Assembly (NCBI RefSeq): GCF_000524195.1
Contig: NW_020170422.1
Location: 297,422-361,421 of the forward strand
Length of the DNA stretch: 64,000 bases
Direction: 5' to 3'
DNA from: Echinococcus granulosus
Lineage: Eukaryota > Platyhelminthes > Cestoda > Cyclophyllidea > Taeniidae
The position numbers and the translations under genes were made by a program. Below are positions 12,507-24,000 of the stretch, one piece after another (the first letter of the stretch is position 1; each line of letters begins with the position of its first letter). Below the pieces are notes generated by a model. The model searched no databases. It was given only the letters and a program-made list of their open reading frames with translations, and was not told the origin of the DNA.

Positions 12507-12529
12507 CCCGGACCACTCACGCTGCGCGG

Positions 12530-12539
12530 CTAAAATTGC
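12530..12539 (-). promoter_or_regulatory. Splice acceptor just upstream of the NDPK start
   Basis: On the minus strand a CTGCAATTTTAG acceptor lies 24 bases upstream of the chosen ATG. It could be the 3' end of a 5'-UTR intron or a spliced-leader trans-splice site; flatworms use trans-splicing for some mRNAs. No donor was found nearby, so the second reading is possible but unproven. Confidence 0.45.
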
Positions 12540-13079
12540 AGAAGTCAGCTTTATAAATCGAAAAAGAACCAATTATCTGGAAGACTGGTCCGCACAAATA
12601 GCAAAATCATCATCGTTAAAGGACGACTTATTTTTAGGATAGATATGAAGAGTGGCATTTATATAATGATCACATATAGTTCGTTATGTCAACAGACAAT
12701 TCTCTTATAAAAAAAGGCCACCATACGTGATCCACGTTTACTTTTCTACGAATTAGCCGGTAAGTAGTATCAGCGCTAGAGAGGTTACGAAATGCAGGCA
12801 AGTCGTTATGATGGAATATATCTTCCTTTTTTGAACATTAAAATGTAAAACAACACCGCCATTTTTCTTACTTCTGCAAAGCAAATGAGACTAGGCAGAC
12901 AATTATTAAAAGTCACGCCTATTAATTTCGGTGGGTATCTACATGAGTTTGGTAGCTAATTATTTGCCAAGTTACAGCTTCTGGAGTTTTATTTTGTACG
13001 TCATAATGACTAAATCAGTTCTGATTCCTCATGACAAACCTACCCGAATATCCAGATAAAATATTTTCCTTAATGATTA

Positions 13080-13277
13080 TGCAATACTATAGTGGTTTAT
13101 CCCTCGGTTTTGGTGAGGTGCCACTTTTGTACTTTGAATTAGCCCCCTTGTACCTCGCTGGGTGGGCTGGCCTTTTGGGCCATAGCAATAGCCCAGACAC
13201 CTTCTCCGCGCTGAATATATATATTCTGCTTGAGTATTGTGTCTTCTTTCGTCTTCAGGGAGTCTCGGGACGCTACA
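13080..13277 (+). repeat. 5' LTR of the TRIM-like element
   Basis: Left terminal repeat, TG to CA, 198 bp. It contains TGAATATATATATTCTG, an AT-rich block that could serve as a promoter. It differs from the right LTR at three positions, two in the first dozen bases and one in the CTTTCGTCTTC neighbourhood. Confidence 0.85.
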
Positions 13278-13870
13278 CCGGTGGCAGCGGAAAGCGAACC
13301 CGATCTTGAAAGACATGTATCCTGATTTTCCACTTCTGCGTGATAAGCCTTAGTGGAGCAGAAGAAGTACATATGCTACGGATGGGAGAATGGTGATAAC
13401 CCCTAATAGAAGGGTTGATGTTGACGTCTACCTTCGGCATCTCTCCCAGTCCCGTGTTCTGCAGAAAAGCTATTAACAACTGAAGCGACACTAGCCGTGA
13501 ACCATCTGGAAGTTTCGTTACGGATTTTCCCTGCGGTTCCCCCTGGACCTGTTTTAAATCTTGTATTCCCTTATTCAAATCCACCTTTAGGCCAGTGTTC
13601 CTGCATCTATCTGTGGACACGCATGATGGCCGGCGCAGTTCCCCGTCCTGATACAAATCCCTAAACAGAACGAAACCCCAGATCCAGTCAAGCCGCCACG
13701 AGGGATCAGTGACGTTGAGGTCAAGTATCCCCCCAGTTGCGCGCTAATTTGGTGACTGGCACGGTCGGCTCGTGGGTGTTGCTTTGCAGCACCGACTACG
13801 TTGTAATGGCTGACGCGGGATGTTGACCTGCGGGAGCGCCGGGGACGACGCTCAAAAGAGGAGGAGCCTA

Positions 13871-14068
13871 TGCAATGCGATAGTGGTTTATCCCTCGGTT
13901 TTGGTGAGGTGCCACTTTTGTACTTTGAATTAGCCCCCTTGTACCTCGCTGGGTGGGCTGGCCTTTTGGGCCATAGCAATAGCCCAGACACCTTCTCCGC
14001 GCTGAATATATATATTCTGCTTGAGTATTGTGTCTCCTTTCGTCTTCAGGGAGTCTCGGGACGCTACA
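13871..14068 (+). repeat. 3' LTR of the TRIM-like element
   Basis: Right terminal repeat, 198 bp, following the polypurine tract and the spacer CCTA. Adjacent flank is ATTATGCTAAT, whose first four bases duplicate the left target. Confidence 0.85.
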
Positions 14069-14236
14069 ATTATGCTAATAACCAAATGACGTTCCTGCCC
14101 TCGACTAAGGTAAATTACGCCTAATCTACTAGCTTGAATGAATGTTTTTAGAGAACCTATCTACAATGGTATTTTTAGAAAACTACGTGTTATTAACTCT
14201 AAAATATCTATAAACAGTTGTTGGTTCACTTATAAC

Positions 14237-14439
14237 TGTAGCGTCCCGAGACTTCCCAGAAGACGATAGAAGACACAATACTCGGGCAGAATATATATAT
14301 TCGGCATAGAGAGGGTGTCTGGGCTACTGGCATGGCTCGGATGCCAGCCCACTTAGAGAGGTACAAGAAGGCTAATTCAAGGTACAAAAGTAGTGCCTCA
14401 CCAATACTGAGGGATAAACCACCATCGTGCTATATAACA
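14237..14439 (-). mobile_element. Solo LTR of the TRIM-like family, reverse orientation
   Basis: On the plus strand it begins TGTAGCGTCCCGAGAC and ends CTATATAACA; reversed, this is the same TG...GCTACA unit as the 13-kb element. It is well conserved (GGGATAAACCACCAT, CAGAATATATATATTC). It lies only 168 bp after the complete element, in opposite orientation. Confidence 0.75.
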
Positions 14440-14440
14440 A

Positions 14441-14629
14441 TGCAGCTCCCTGAGGGTTCCATCAAGACGATGGAAGGCATTACACCTCGGCAGAATATGC
14501 ACTGCCGACGTACAGCAGCGCTTGCGTTTCTGGCACGGCAGGGAGGTCAGGCTGCCTGGTGGGGGTACAACGGTGGAGTCTCAGAGTGCTCCCTTACCAA
14601 AACAGAGCTTTAGACAAACAATTGATGCA
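14441..14629 (-). mobile_element. Second reverse LTR copy, diverged subfamily
   Basis: This follows the previous LTR almost without gap. It keeps CGGCAGAATATGCAC, GGCACGGCAGGGAGG and CCTTACCAAAACAGAG but differs strongly elsewhere, so it is an independent, older copy and not a recent tandem duplication. Confidence 0.6.
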
Positions 14630-15629
14630 TCTTGTTAGTATAAAGCAGATAATGAACATTTTTAAAATACTCAGTGGAAATTGGCCACCAGCGTATATTA
14701 AGCAGCGGAATTACATAAATATCTGAAAAAAAGATGATTTGTTGTAGGCTTGTTTGATTTGCTTTAGCACTACGATAAGTCCTTTTTAGTCAACTATCAT
14801 CATGAATGAATGGAGTGGTAATATTCGCTGCCTCCCGTATTTTATTTGTCAGAAGCAAAAGGTTTCTTGCAAAGATTTAGACTGACCCTCCTTGATGCGC
14901 ATCGCTTTAATAGCTCGTTTAATTCAGTGATTGAGAGCTCCGGTACATGATTTTAACCAGATTGTGCTTCTACTATAAGGCATAGCCTCTGTTTTGTCCG
15001 TCAGCTCTCCTAAACGAAGGTAGTTCATCACTTGCTTTACTGTTATGGCTTCCTACTGCAGTGTCTTCAAACTTTTGAAAATGGAAGTAGACCTAATACT
15101 CGGCGAGAATATGCGTTGCCGACTTACAGAATGTTTTGAGCCCACTTGTGTGACCCGAAGGTCAGGCTGCATATCGAAGCCATAATAGTGAAGCCTACTA
15201 GTGACCCGGTGTCATAACTGGAGGTGAAGTGAACAGTCAAATCATTAGGCTGGTGATTTTATATGGGATTCGGGGCGCCTCATTTCTCACATTATATTTT
15301 TTGGTAACATTGGTAGCCGACATGTTTTTTTATTTGTAGCTGTAGCAAATAAGGTTCACATAAATTTTTTACGATTTGTTTAATTCGCTGCTTCTTAAGA
15401 ATAGGACTAATCAATTTGTCCATTCACCTCTAATTGATTAGGGCACAAATCCACCAGGTCATCCGAAAATAATTACTAGGGTGTCACTCGGAACATGCAC
15501 AAAACTTTTCTTATTAAAATATATTTTTGACAGCTTTTCGTATTATGCTTTTCGTTTGTTTTAACTAATTTGCACCTGGGTACTGTTTGTTTTAATCCGC
15601 TCGTACATTTGCTTGTTTCCGTCGTTGTC
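14630..15629. other. Upstream flank of the hnRNP L-like gene with an LTR remnant
   Basis: This is AT-rich sequence. A reverse-oriented LTR fragment is recognisable at about 15070-15215 (CTAATACTCGGCGAGAATATGC, GACCCGAAGGTCAGGCTGC in pieces). No clear TATA box is evident close to the start codon of the hnRNP L-like gene. Confidence 0.5.
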
Positions 15630-18328
15630 ATGTCTCATCCGACGAAGCGGGTAAGGGTGGATACTGCTGCTGTGGCCACAGCTCAGTACTATAATACCAC
15701 AGGGACCGTACCTTCAAGTTTCCAGCTTTCTGCTGATCTCTCTTATTTGATTACTACACAACCGAATTGCACTGTTGCAGCATTTGAATTGCCTCAAGAA
15801 TGTACGGAGAATGAGATCTACGATGCTTTTATACGTTGCGGACAGGTAAAAAGTATACAGAAGGTGTGTGGTGGTAGGGCGGCTTTGATAGAGTTCCCGG
15901 AAATCTCGACACCCACGCGTTTGGTTCATTGGGCCAAGATAAATCCCTTTTTTATCGGTGTTTGTCGTGTACGTCTGGAGTTTTCGTCACAAACAATAAC
16001 TGCGCCAGCTAACATAATGAAGCCTCAACTTAACGAAAATAGCATGGCTAAAGATACGACACCTAACAGTGTTCTCCATCTGGATATTAGGAATGCTGAA
16101 TATCCGATTACGGTGAATGTACTAAAAGCGATATGCTCTCGTCATGGCACGCTACAGAGAATTTACATAGGCAAAGTTAATGTGGATAAGTCTTTGGAAG
16201 CGCTTGTTGAATTTGCGACCGTTGAAGAAGCTACTAAAGCTCGGGAACATCTGGATGGTGCCGATATATACTCTGGTTGTTGCAGTCTCTCTGTCAGTTT
16301 TTCTAAGATGAAGAAGATTCATGTTACAAAGAATGACAATGAACAGTGGGATTTCACCGAGTCGAAGGAGGGCCTCCTTCCTAATGCAGCCGCTGGTCAG
16401 CGAACCCTCTTGCCCAACGCTACCAATGGTCATACTGAACAGCAGTCAACTCCCACAGCTGCTGTTCAACAGGCTCCTCCGCCTCCCCCTTCTAGTGTTC
16501 CGCCCGTGCCGCCTGTTCCACCTATGGCCTATCAGCAACCCTACTACGGTTATTCTATGCCACCTGGCCAGTATATGCAACCGCCGGGATACTACCCTCC
16601 AATGATGCCTGGCCAACCCATGTCCACTTACTCTAATCCTGCAATGCCATACGGTATGCAGCCGCCGATGCCATCTCCATACTATCAACAACCTGGCTAT
16701 CAGTACTATCCACAACAGCAACCTCCGGCTCAACAACAAATGCCACCGCAGATGCCCACAGCAACAGTGAGAACAGCGCCCCAGATAATGCCAACGCCAC
16801 CCCCTGTTCATCACGTAACGCCAGCAGGGATTGGAGTAGGTCACTCGACCTCCAACCTGAATTCGACGTCCGTGGCGGCAGCAAGGAATACCGACATGTC
16901 CATTTTCCATGCAGAGAGAGGGGCGGTGTTAGTAGTGAGCAACTTGCCGGAGGGCATAAATTGTGATCACCTCTTCAATGTGATCTGTCTTTATGGCAAT
17001 ATTGCGAGAATTAAGTTCCTTAAGAGCCGACCAGGTTGCGCTATCGTACAGATGGGTTCCAAGGAAGCCGCTGAGCTTGTATCTCAGCATCTGGAGGGGG
17101 CTTCCATCTTTGGGCAGGTCATCCAGTTTCATCCAAGTGAGCAGATTGAGGTTCAGGAACATGCTGGTCTGGGAACCCTGCCCGATGGCTCACCAGTAAT
17201 GAAGAATTACATGAGTGAGTGTTCAAATTTGCCCTTTCTATTTCCTGGAATAGATTTTTTGCCTTCACTCCTCCCTATTCAACTTTAGCTGACTCGAACA
17301 ACAGATTTAGGAACGCTGTGGTTGCTGCAAAGAGTCGTATCTTGGCTCCAACGCGAACTTTGCATTTCTTTAATGCTCCTCTTAATTTCTCTCCGGAGGA
17401 TATGTGTCACGTCTTTTCTGATTGTGGTGTGAAAAGGCCCCCACGTATCGTCGTTTTCACTGCCAAACCGGGTCAAAAGACATCGCTGGGTAGGGCAAGC
17501 CAGACGGCTTTTTTCAGTTGACTTGGCATAATTCTCTTGCACTATATTATCTATTTAGGTCTTGCGGAATGGGATACTATTGGGGAGTCGTTGGATGCCT
17601 TGGCCTTGGCCAACCACCGTCCGATACACATTGTGGGCTTTGCACATCCATTTCACCTGAAATTGGCGTTTAGCCCCAAGCCGATTTCTGATGACCGCGC
17701 GGGTCAGAGTATGATTAATTACCCGGCACCGCCAATGCAAATCAGCCGCGGCCCACAGCTCAATACACCGCGTGTCGTTACTGTACCCGCTCCTACTGCT
17801 ACCGCTGGTAAGGCCTCGGAACCTGGGTCTTCATCACCACCGCCGTTTGACGTCAGGGCTGTTGAAGCCGAGGAGGCTGCCTATTTGGAGAGTAACGGTG
17901 CTGTTATCGCTGGCTGCAAGAGGGAACACTCACCCACTCCGCCACCGTCAACATCAAAAGCTTCACCGTTGCCATCGACACATTCACCAAGTCTTGTTCA
18001 TCAACCGCCCAAGACACCTGAGGAGGAAAGGGAGGAAGAGAGCAAGGATGCACATACCGAGGCCCATGAGGCAGGGGCAGTAACCTTTAACGAGGCGGAT
18101 GAGCTCCATCAGGAGCAAGAAGGCATTGCATCTTCCTCGGAATTGAGTGATGAAAATGTTGACAATGGGAGATTTCGCGAAAACCTGAAGGCAGTGGATG
18201 AAGGAGCAGGAGATGAAGAGGATGATATCCCATATGTTCGTAAAACTGTTCATCAGCCACCGGCTACTCCCCCCTCGGAGTCACCCAGTTCGGCATCTTA
18301 TTCACCTATTGGGGACGGGGAAAGCTGA
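15630..18328 (+). CDS. hnRNP L-like RNA-binding protein, four RRMs, long acidic tail
   Basis: Three exons, 15630-17214, 17289-17489 and 17559-18328, with short introns of 74 and 69 nt, encode 851 aa. The start is the ATG of MSHPTKRVRV. RRM1 covers about residues 47-118 (VAAFELPQECTENEIYDAF), RRM2 about 146-226, with the very hnRNP L-like HLDGADIYSGCCSL. A Pro/Gln/Tyr/Met-rich linker spans about 270-410. RRM3 (about 431-505) has NCDHLFNVICLYGNIARIKF, matching the human NCDRVFNVFCLYGN motif. RRM4 (about 552-635) begins RTLHFFNAPLNFSPEDM and continues GLAEWDTIGESLDAL. In the family the protein binds CA-rich RNA and controls splicing and mRNA stability in the nucleus. About 215 extra residues after RRM4 are Ser/Pro/Glu-rich and acidic, with no counterpart in vertebrate hnRNP L, which ends shortly after RRM4. 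Confidence 0.92.
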
Positions 18329-20682
18329 AAGTGGTATCCAAACTTGCTTTTAATTGTTGAAAATCATGACTACGCATATATGCTATTCATTTACTCGCTG
18401 TTTTAATACAGAATCTATACTAAAAATTATTAATGTCTATGCTTACTACTTAATATTTGGGAATGTTTTTTGAAAAAGTACTTTTTTGATACCTGATGAA
18501 TGAGCTTACTGGAAGTGTTTCATAACTTGCTTTTTTAGTGTACATCACTCTGGAAAAGCGGTTTGTCGATAACGTTACAACAGTGAGCTTGTAGAAATCA
18601 ACGATAGCTTAAACTATCTTGCGTCAATCATTATATGCGTTAATCGTACTTGCTTTTAGTGTATATGCCCTTGGTTGTGATCTGAGTAGCTTTAATTTGT
18701 GCTTTGTTTGCTGATCATGTCTGAACTAGTCTAAGTTGTTCTCCGGTCGTCACATATTTCAGGGCTGAGAATCGGTCTTAGTATTCCTCGGGTCCCGGTG
18801 CGTCCCAATCGGAGACTATCTCTGATTAAAATATTTTTACGTGGAATTTTTCAGATAAATTTGATGCGAAATAAATTTTATAATACTTTTTAAAAGTTAA
18901 GAATTTCATACATTCTTAATTTTACACCATGAATGCGGATAGATTGTTGTGATGTAATAGTGATAAGCATTGATGATGAAATTTCCTATTATGTGGAAAT
19001 TGTTTTATGAATGCTTTCGCAAAGCCTACAGGTTATATATGATTGTATCAGTTGATTCATTGTATAATACCAGTATCTCCAGTGTTTTTATAGATAGCCG
19101 TTCGTCGACTATAGACTTAGACTGTTAATGTGATTGAAGTGCCTTAATATGCATGCTGCGTGGATATTTGAATCTTGATATTTGGATTCTTAAAAATAAA
19201 TTCGCTGTACTTTTTTGACACATGAATTTCTTGTTCCTGTCGAAGCGTTACTTGGGTTCACGGCGAATCTGCATTTCTCGGAATGTTCAGGGCTTTGCAC
19301 CTGTGGTACTACCTTCGTGGTTTAGTTTTTTTCTTTTTTTATTCGGTACTGTGGCTTAGTTCCTCGCTCGTTGTGAAGTTGTCTGCAGGTTTCTCTGGTT
19401 TGCAATGCGCGATGTACGCTCTTTGAATGTGAACTGGGTAACAATTTTACTGTTTAAGTGTGAGTAGCGCGTCTATTTAGGCGTTGGTTACGGGTGCGAC
19501 CCGCCTCAATTTGGGTTGCTCGATCCATTTGCTGGCGTTGGTGAGCGCGTGTCAGTTGCTCACGGTAAGGGGGAAAAGTGATTCAGTTCCTAGGTTGTGT
19601 TTTATGGTTTTTTTGTGGCCTTTTAAGATTGCCACGGTGGGTGGATTGCTGTGCTAACGGGTTTATCAGAGCCGGTAGGTTGCTTTGAACGTCACGCGGA
19701 TGGCAGGGTTTGAATTGTCCGATCGTCGGCGGGTGGAGTGGTCCACACGTTCTCTGTGGCGCTTGGAGTCTAATTGAGAGGTGTCGCTGTACGGGCGGCT
19801 GGATCATTCTTGTAGATGAATTTGCATGCACCCAAAAGGTCTTTTTGTTCACACGGGTTCCTGGTGCCTAGCTGCCGCGTGAGGTCAGGTAAATAGCGAA
19901 ATAAAAAGGCTGTTGTGGAGAAACTGCTGAGGTTTATTATGCGGGTCTAAGTGAACGGTGAAAATTCTTCTTTTTGTTAAGGTACGTTACCCTTGTTGGG
20001 GGGACCCGCATAGTCCTGATCGCTAATTGTGGTTTCCAGTGACTACACCAGACCGATCCAGGGCGGGTCGAGCGAGATGGTGCATCGGCTCGGGGTTGCA
20101 TTACTTTGTTTCGAGGCGTTGTTGACTAGAGAACGGGAGTGTCAGGTGGTGGCTTGAGAGCGGTCGGGAGTTTGAGCACTTGGTCGAGTGTAAAATGGCC
20201 GGTACAAAATTGGGGACGGGGAGGACTCTAGATGGTCAGAATTTGCGTGATGGCGTCCGGCGGGTTGGTACTTTATTGGTCGCCGGGTGGCTGCAGTGTC
20301 AATCTGATCTCGGGCAGGGGCGTCTGTTTGAGGCGCTGAGATGGTTGGCTACTTTGGGGGCTTGGTCGCTGGCGCTTGTCGAGCACACCGTGGTGGCGGC
20401 TCGATTGGGATGGTTTGGGGAATGGATTATCGAGGCGAGTTGCTCATTCGCTCTATTGGAGTGAATCTGATGCGCTTCAGGTATCGATCGGTGCTACCTT
20501 TGGAGTGTTGCGTTGCCGATTGCCCGATCGAAAATCTCGGTTTTAATCTGCGTAACCTTTCTCCCTATCCGATTGACTTAGTTTGCTGAGCTCCTGAAAA
20601 TGGCCGTGACAAGCGTCTTTGCCCGTGACATTTCGCAACGAAATGATTGCTTCCTAAATGCAGATAAATGGCAAAGGAGAGA
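18329..20682. other. Intergenic, AT-rich then G/T-rich
   Basis: From 18.3 to about 19.2 kb the sequence is AT-rich and probably contains the hnRNP L-like 3' UTR; AATAAA occurs at 18870-18875. From about 19.25 to 20.6 kb the plus strand becomes G/T-rich with many CpG, unlike the surroundings. Open frames there (for example 20180-20464) resemble nothing known. The CpG-rich block leads into the homeobox gene promoter. Confidence 0.45.
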
Positions 20683-20707
20683 GGGAGGAGGTTGGGTGGG
20701 GGCTGGG
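20683..20707 (+). promoter_or_regulatory. G-quadruplex-type G-run cluster
   Basis: Four G runs occur in 25 bases (GGG, GGG, GGGGG, GGG, with one loop of 8 and two short loops). It lies about 360 bases upstream of the homeobox start codon. Folding is only predicted by pattern. Confidence 0.35.
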
Positions 20708-20909
20708 TAACTGCCAGTCTACTGGTGCACACCAAAACGCCTCTCCTCCACACTGCAGTCATTTAACCGTTTTCAGAATCTGTCGCGCAGTTTTCCGTCC
20801 TTCTGTTCCTGACCTTTCCGTCCCGCTCCGTTGTTTTATTTTTTATTCAAAACTGTCCGAAATAAGACAACAGTTTCACCTGGCCTAAGCAATTAGTTTC
20901 CTCGCCTCA

Positions 20910-21030
20910 CCAATCGTGGTGCCATTCTCGCGGTGCGTTTTGATTAGTTAGTCTTTGGCCAATCGCAGTGGAGGCCAGCGCCTCATCCACCAATCATCGG
21001 ATGAGCCGTAAAGTTCGCCCCTATATAAGT
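20910..21030 (+). promoter_or_regulatory. Core promoter of the BarH-like gene: three CCAAT boxes and a TATA box
   Basis: CCAAT occurs at 20910-20914, 20959-20963 and 20990-20994, each followed by TCG or TCA, and CTATATAAG lies at 21021-21029. The first in-frame ATG is at 21070. A TATA-directed start near 21050 would give a 5' UTR of roughly 20 bases. The arrangement of CCAAT boxes upstream of a TATA box is a textbook RNA polymerase II promoter and supports 21070 as exon 1. Confidence 0.6.
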
Positions 21031-21069
21031 CCTGTGAGATGTGGTTGAAGCCGCATGTAGGAGGCGGTA

Positions 21070-24000
21070 ATGCCATCTTTTATGATTGGTGACATTTTGG
21101 AGCAGAAGAGGAACATTCAGAGACCACTGCGGCAAGGAGATGAGTCATTGGAGTGGGAGATTCCCTCTCTTAAAGACCTTTCTCCCATGGATCTGTGCAC
21201 CCGTCTATCCTTCCCTGTTACGCCTTGGCTACCCACCCAACAATTCACGACAGATCTTCACTTTTTGCCACAGGAAACGCTTCATTCTGATGACAGTGAG
21301 TCGTTTTTTTTGTCTTTTTACTGAAATTTAACAACTGTTTGTCTTTGGTTAAACCCAAGGTTCTACTCATTTCTAACCACAAATCTGCCTTCCAGGCGCG
21401 AAGTAATTAATACTCAAGGCAACACTAGTAGTAAAAATAAAAAGATATGAAGCTGCTTTGAAACGGATTATAAGGAAGTTTTAGTGTTTGCTGATGAATT
21501 GAAGTCGCTTCAAAGTTCACTACTCCGTGATTCTCTCACCTTAAGAAAGCGTTATTCTTGCTGCAAAAATTGTTATCTGAGCATGCCACTTACATGATTC
21601 TGAAAATCATAGGGCAAACTGCGGTACACGGGCCTATTTCAGTGTAAATAAGCTAAGCTTTAAAGTGGATTCCACCCTTGATAACTCTACCCCTTCAATG
21701 TGTCCTTATTGTTCTATGCACTACCTAGCTGACTGATTCAAATATGGCTTAGAACCTAAAAAAGAGGAATTTTGTCCAGGCCAGAAGCGTTCTACGCCCG
21801 GTTAATCGTTTTAAGCTCAGCGGTTTTGTTTTCGACGCAAAATTTGGTTCAACTACAATTACCATTAAGTTGTTAAAGAGCACATGACACGTATTTGTGA
21901 CCTCGGACTTGGAGAGGAGAATCTGGTGCCATTTATAAGTGGCTTTGTTAGCAAACATGCTAGAAGTTTATGTATTTCTTCTGCAATATTTGTGAATGCC
22001 CTGTTTTATGTGGTACTTAAAAGTGGCCTGATACTCTTAAGTTGCATCCACTAAAGAAGTTCAGAAAAACAAGATCATTCTAACCACTTATCATCTCAAT
22101 TCATGATGGTCTTACTGCTTTTACACGCCTTAAATATTTCTCGGTCAAGCAAATGGCTTGCTTTTTCCGTTTTTTAATGTAAACATCTTTAAATAGGTAA
22201 GGTGTAGTCAAACTGTCGGCTCGAAACCGATGCCCTAAATTGGAGGGTTTTGAGTTACGAGTACCCTGTTGTGAATGCCGTACCATTTGGAAAAATTTTA
22301 CTTTTGGAAGATGTAGAGCTTTTTAAATCAGACAAGGAGGTAACTTTTGATGCCGCCGCAAAAAAACTGCATTTCCGACTTTTTTGATGACTCGTACCGA
22401 AACTTATTGAACCTCTTCATCGTCTCCTCCCCTTTCCCTCAAGGTATATTTTTACAATAGTGGTGAGGATTAAAATGTGTCTTCCATATGGTGTTTAAAT
22501 AAACCTAATCAAGTTTTAGGGCAAACTTTGAAATGAGGATGCCATTGAGCTAAGATTAATTGAGCTGAGCAGTCATTTTCAGTCGGATCAGTTGACCTCG
22601 GGTCCCGATAATCCTGTCTGCTGTGTCATTCAGTTAATGTCATTTCTTTTGAGATCGCACTTAAGTTTTATTTTAAAAAGTTTCTCACTCACCTAACACC
22701 CTCCCACTGAGCTAAAAGTAAGATGATTAGTCACTTTCTACCTCGAAATTCTAAAGGCAAATTGTGTCCTGCTTCATCAATGACTTTATTTGCCTGATCA
22801 CATAAGGAATGATAGTTTTGACACGTTTTCCACACAATAACTGCAGTTACCAGGACACCTCATCAAAATACGAAAAACGGAGTTTTAATTTTTAAGTTGG
22901 CTCATAATGTGTGTACATAAAGGTTTATGCCGCTACAATGAATCAGGGCAGCGTCAAGGACTCCGTTTATGTTTGCCCAACTGAGCTTAACAAACTTGTG
23001 GACCACTGTAAAAACGCACACTCTGTGATGATGATTTGAGAAAAAAACACGTTTTTTTTCACCGTCTTCCTCCTCAACTTTTCAACGTGTGCGTAATGTA
23101 ACACTTTTATTTGTGTACAAAGCCAATTGTTTTAGACTGCGAAAGCACATAGACGCCCATCCTCTGTTTGGGATTCAATGATGCCTACTTGTGTGTGTTC
23201 GTGCTTATGACTACAATGTCGAAAAATATGACAAAAAGTTACCGAGTAATGCTTAGTCATTAGTAGAACAAATGATCACTTTGTAAAGCCCTTTATTTAA
23301 ATTAAATTAGTGTTAACACTACCGCTGAAAAGATTGCATAGGAAGAACAAACACTATGAGATTGAGTATTTGTTTCTGAGTATGGCGACTATTGAATTAG
23401 TTCAGCCGCAAATTGGGTTCGTAGCACTCATTTCCACATTTATAAGGAATGCAGGAAATCCCATTTAACTGTCTACTTTGGAGTTAGGTGAAATCGGTTC
23501 GAAATCAAGTAGGAAAAGGACACACCAATGCTGACATTTGACATAGCGCAAAAATGTTAGTAATTCTGCGCAAAACGGGACAGTTAGGCAGTTAGTTAGA
23601 TAGGGAAACATTATTTTTGCACACAGGCAAAATTGCAGGATTTTAATGACTTTACTTGCCTGAACAAAGTTCACACAGCCTTTCGTTTTAAGTGATTAAG
23701 TGATTTGACAGCGGCGAAGATTTTGTGATAGGTGCTTCCCTGTTCCACTTCGCCTCCCCCACGCCTCCCTACCAACCCGCTGCATTAATGGGTCAGCATT
23801 TACCATGAAATCCGCGTAACCTTTTAAGAATTCAATCAGCTCCTATTCTGTCATAAGCAAGTAAGCCTTACTAGCCTCCCATTGTCTAGCCGTTAAAGGT
23901 TGTGTGAAATAAGACGTGATAATGAAGTCACTTTTTGCGTCAAAGCGATGCTTTCCATTGCGCCAAGGAGGAAATACTTTGAGAAGGGGTTGTACATTTG

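Larger units (their letters stand above)
13080..14068 (+). mobile_element. Complete TRIM-like miniature LTR retrotransposon
   Basis: The element is 989 bp: a 198-bp LTR at 13080-13277, a 593-bp internal region, and a second 198-bp LTR at 13871-14068. I count three differences between the LTRs, so the insertion is young. Each LTR starts TGCAAT and ends GCTACA. ATTA occurs at 13076-13079 and again at 14069-14072, a 4-bp target-site duplication. Four bases after the left LTR lies TGGCAGCGG, a candidate tRNA primer-binding site. The right LTR is preceded by the polypurine tract AAAAGAGGAGGAG at 13854-13866. The internal region has no protease, reverse transcriptase or integrase motifs, so it must rely on proteins supplied by another element. 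These are the defining traits of terminal-repeat retrotransposons in miniature. Confidence 0.85.

Noticed and set aside
13273..13991. Minus-strand frames of 127 and 134 codons inside the young TRIM-like element
   Set aside because: They run antisense to the element, overlap the LTR, are broken in the other full copies and contain no recognisable domain. They are explained by the GC-rich interior.
15570..15629. Twenty-codon upstream extension of the hnRNP L-like frame
   Set aside because: It begins with TTG, not ATG, and the first ATG is 15630 (MSHPTKR).
16446..16910. 154-codon minus-strand frame rich in Arg, Trp and His
   Set aside because: It is the shadow of the Pro/Gln/Tyr-rich linker of the hnRNP L-like gene on the opposite strand.
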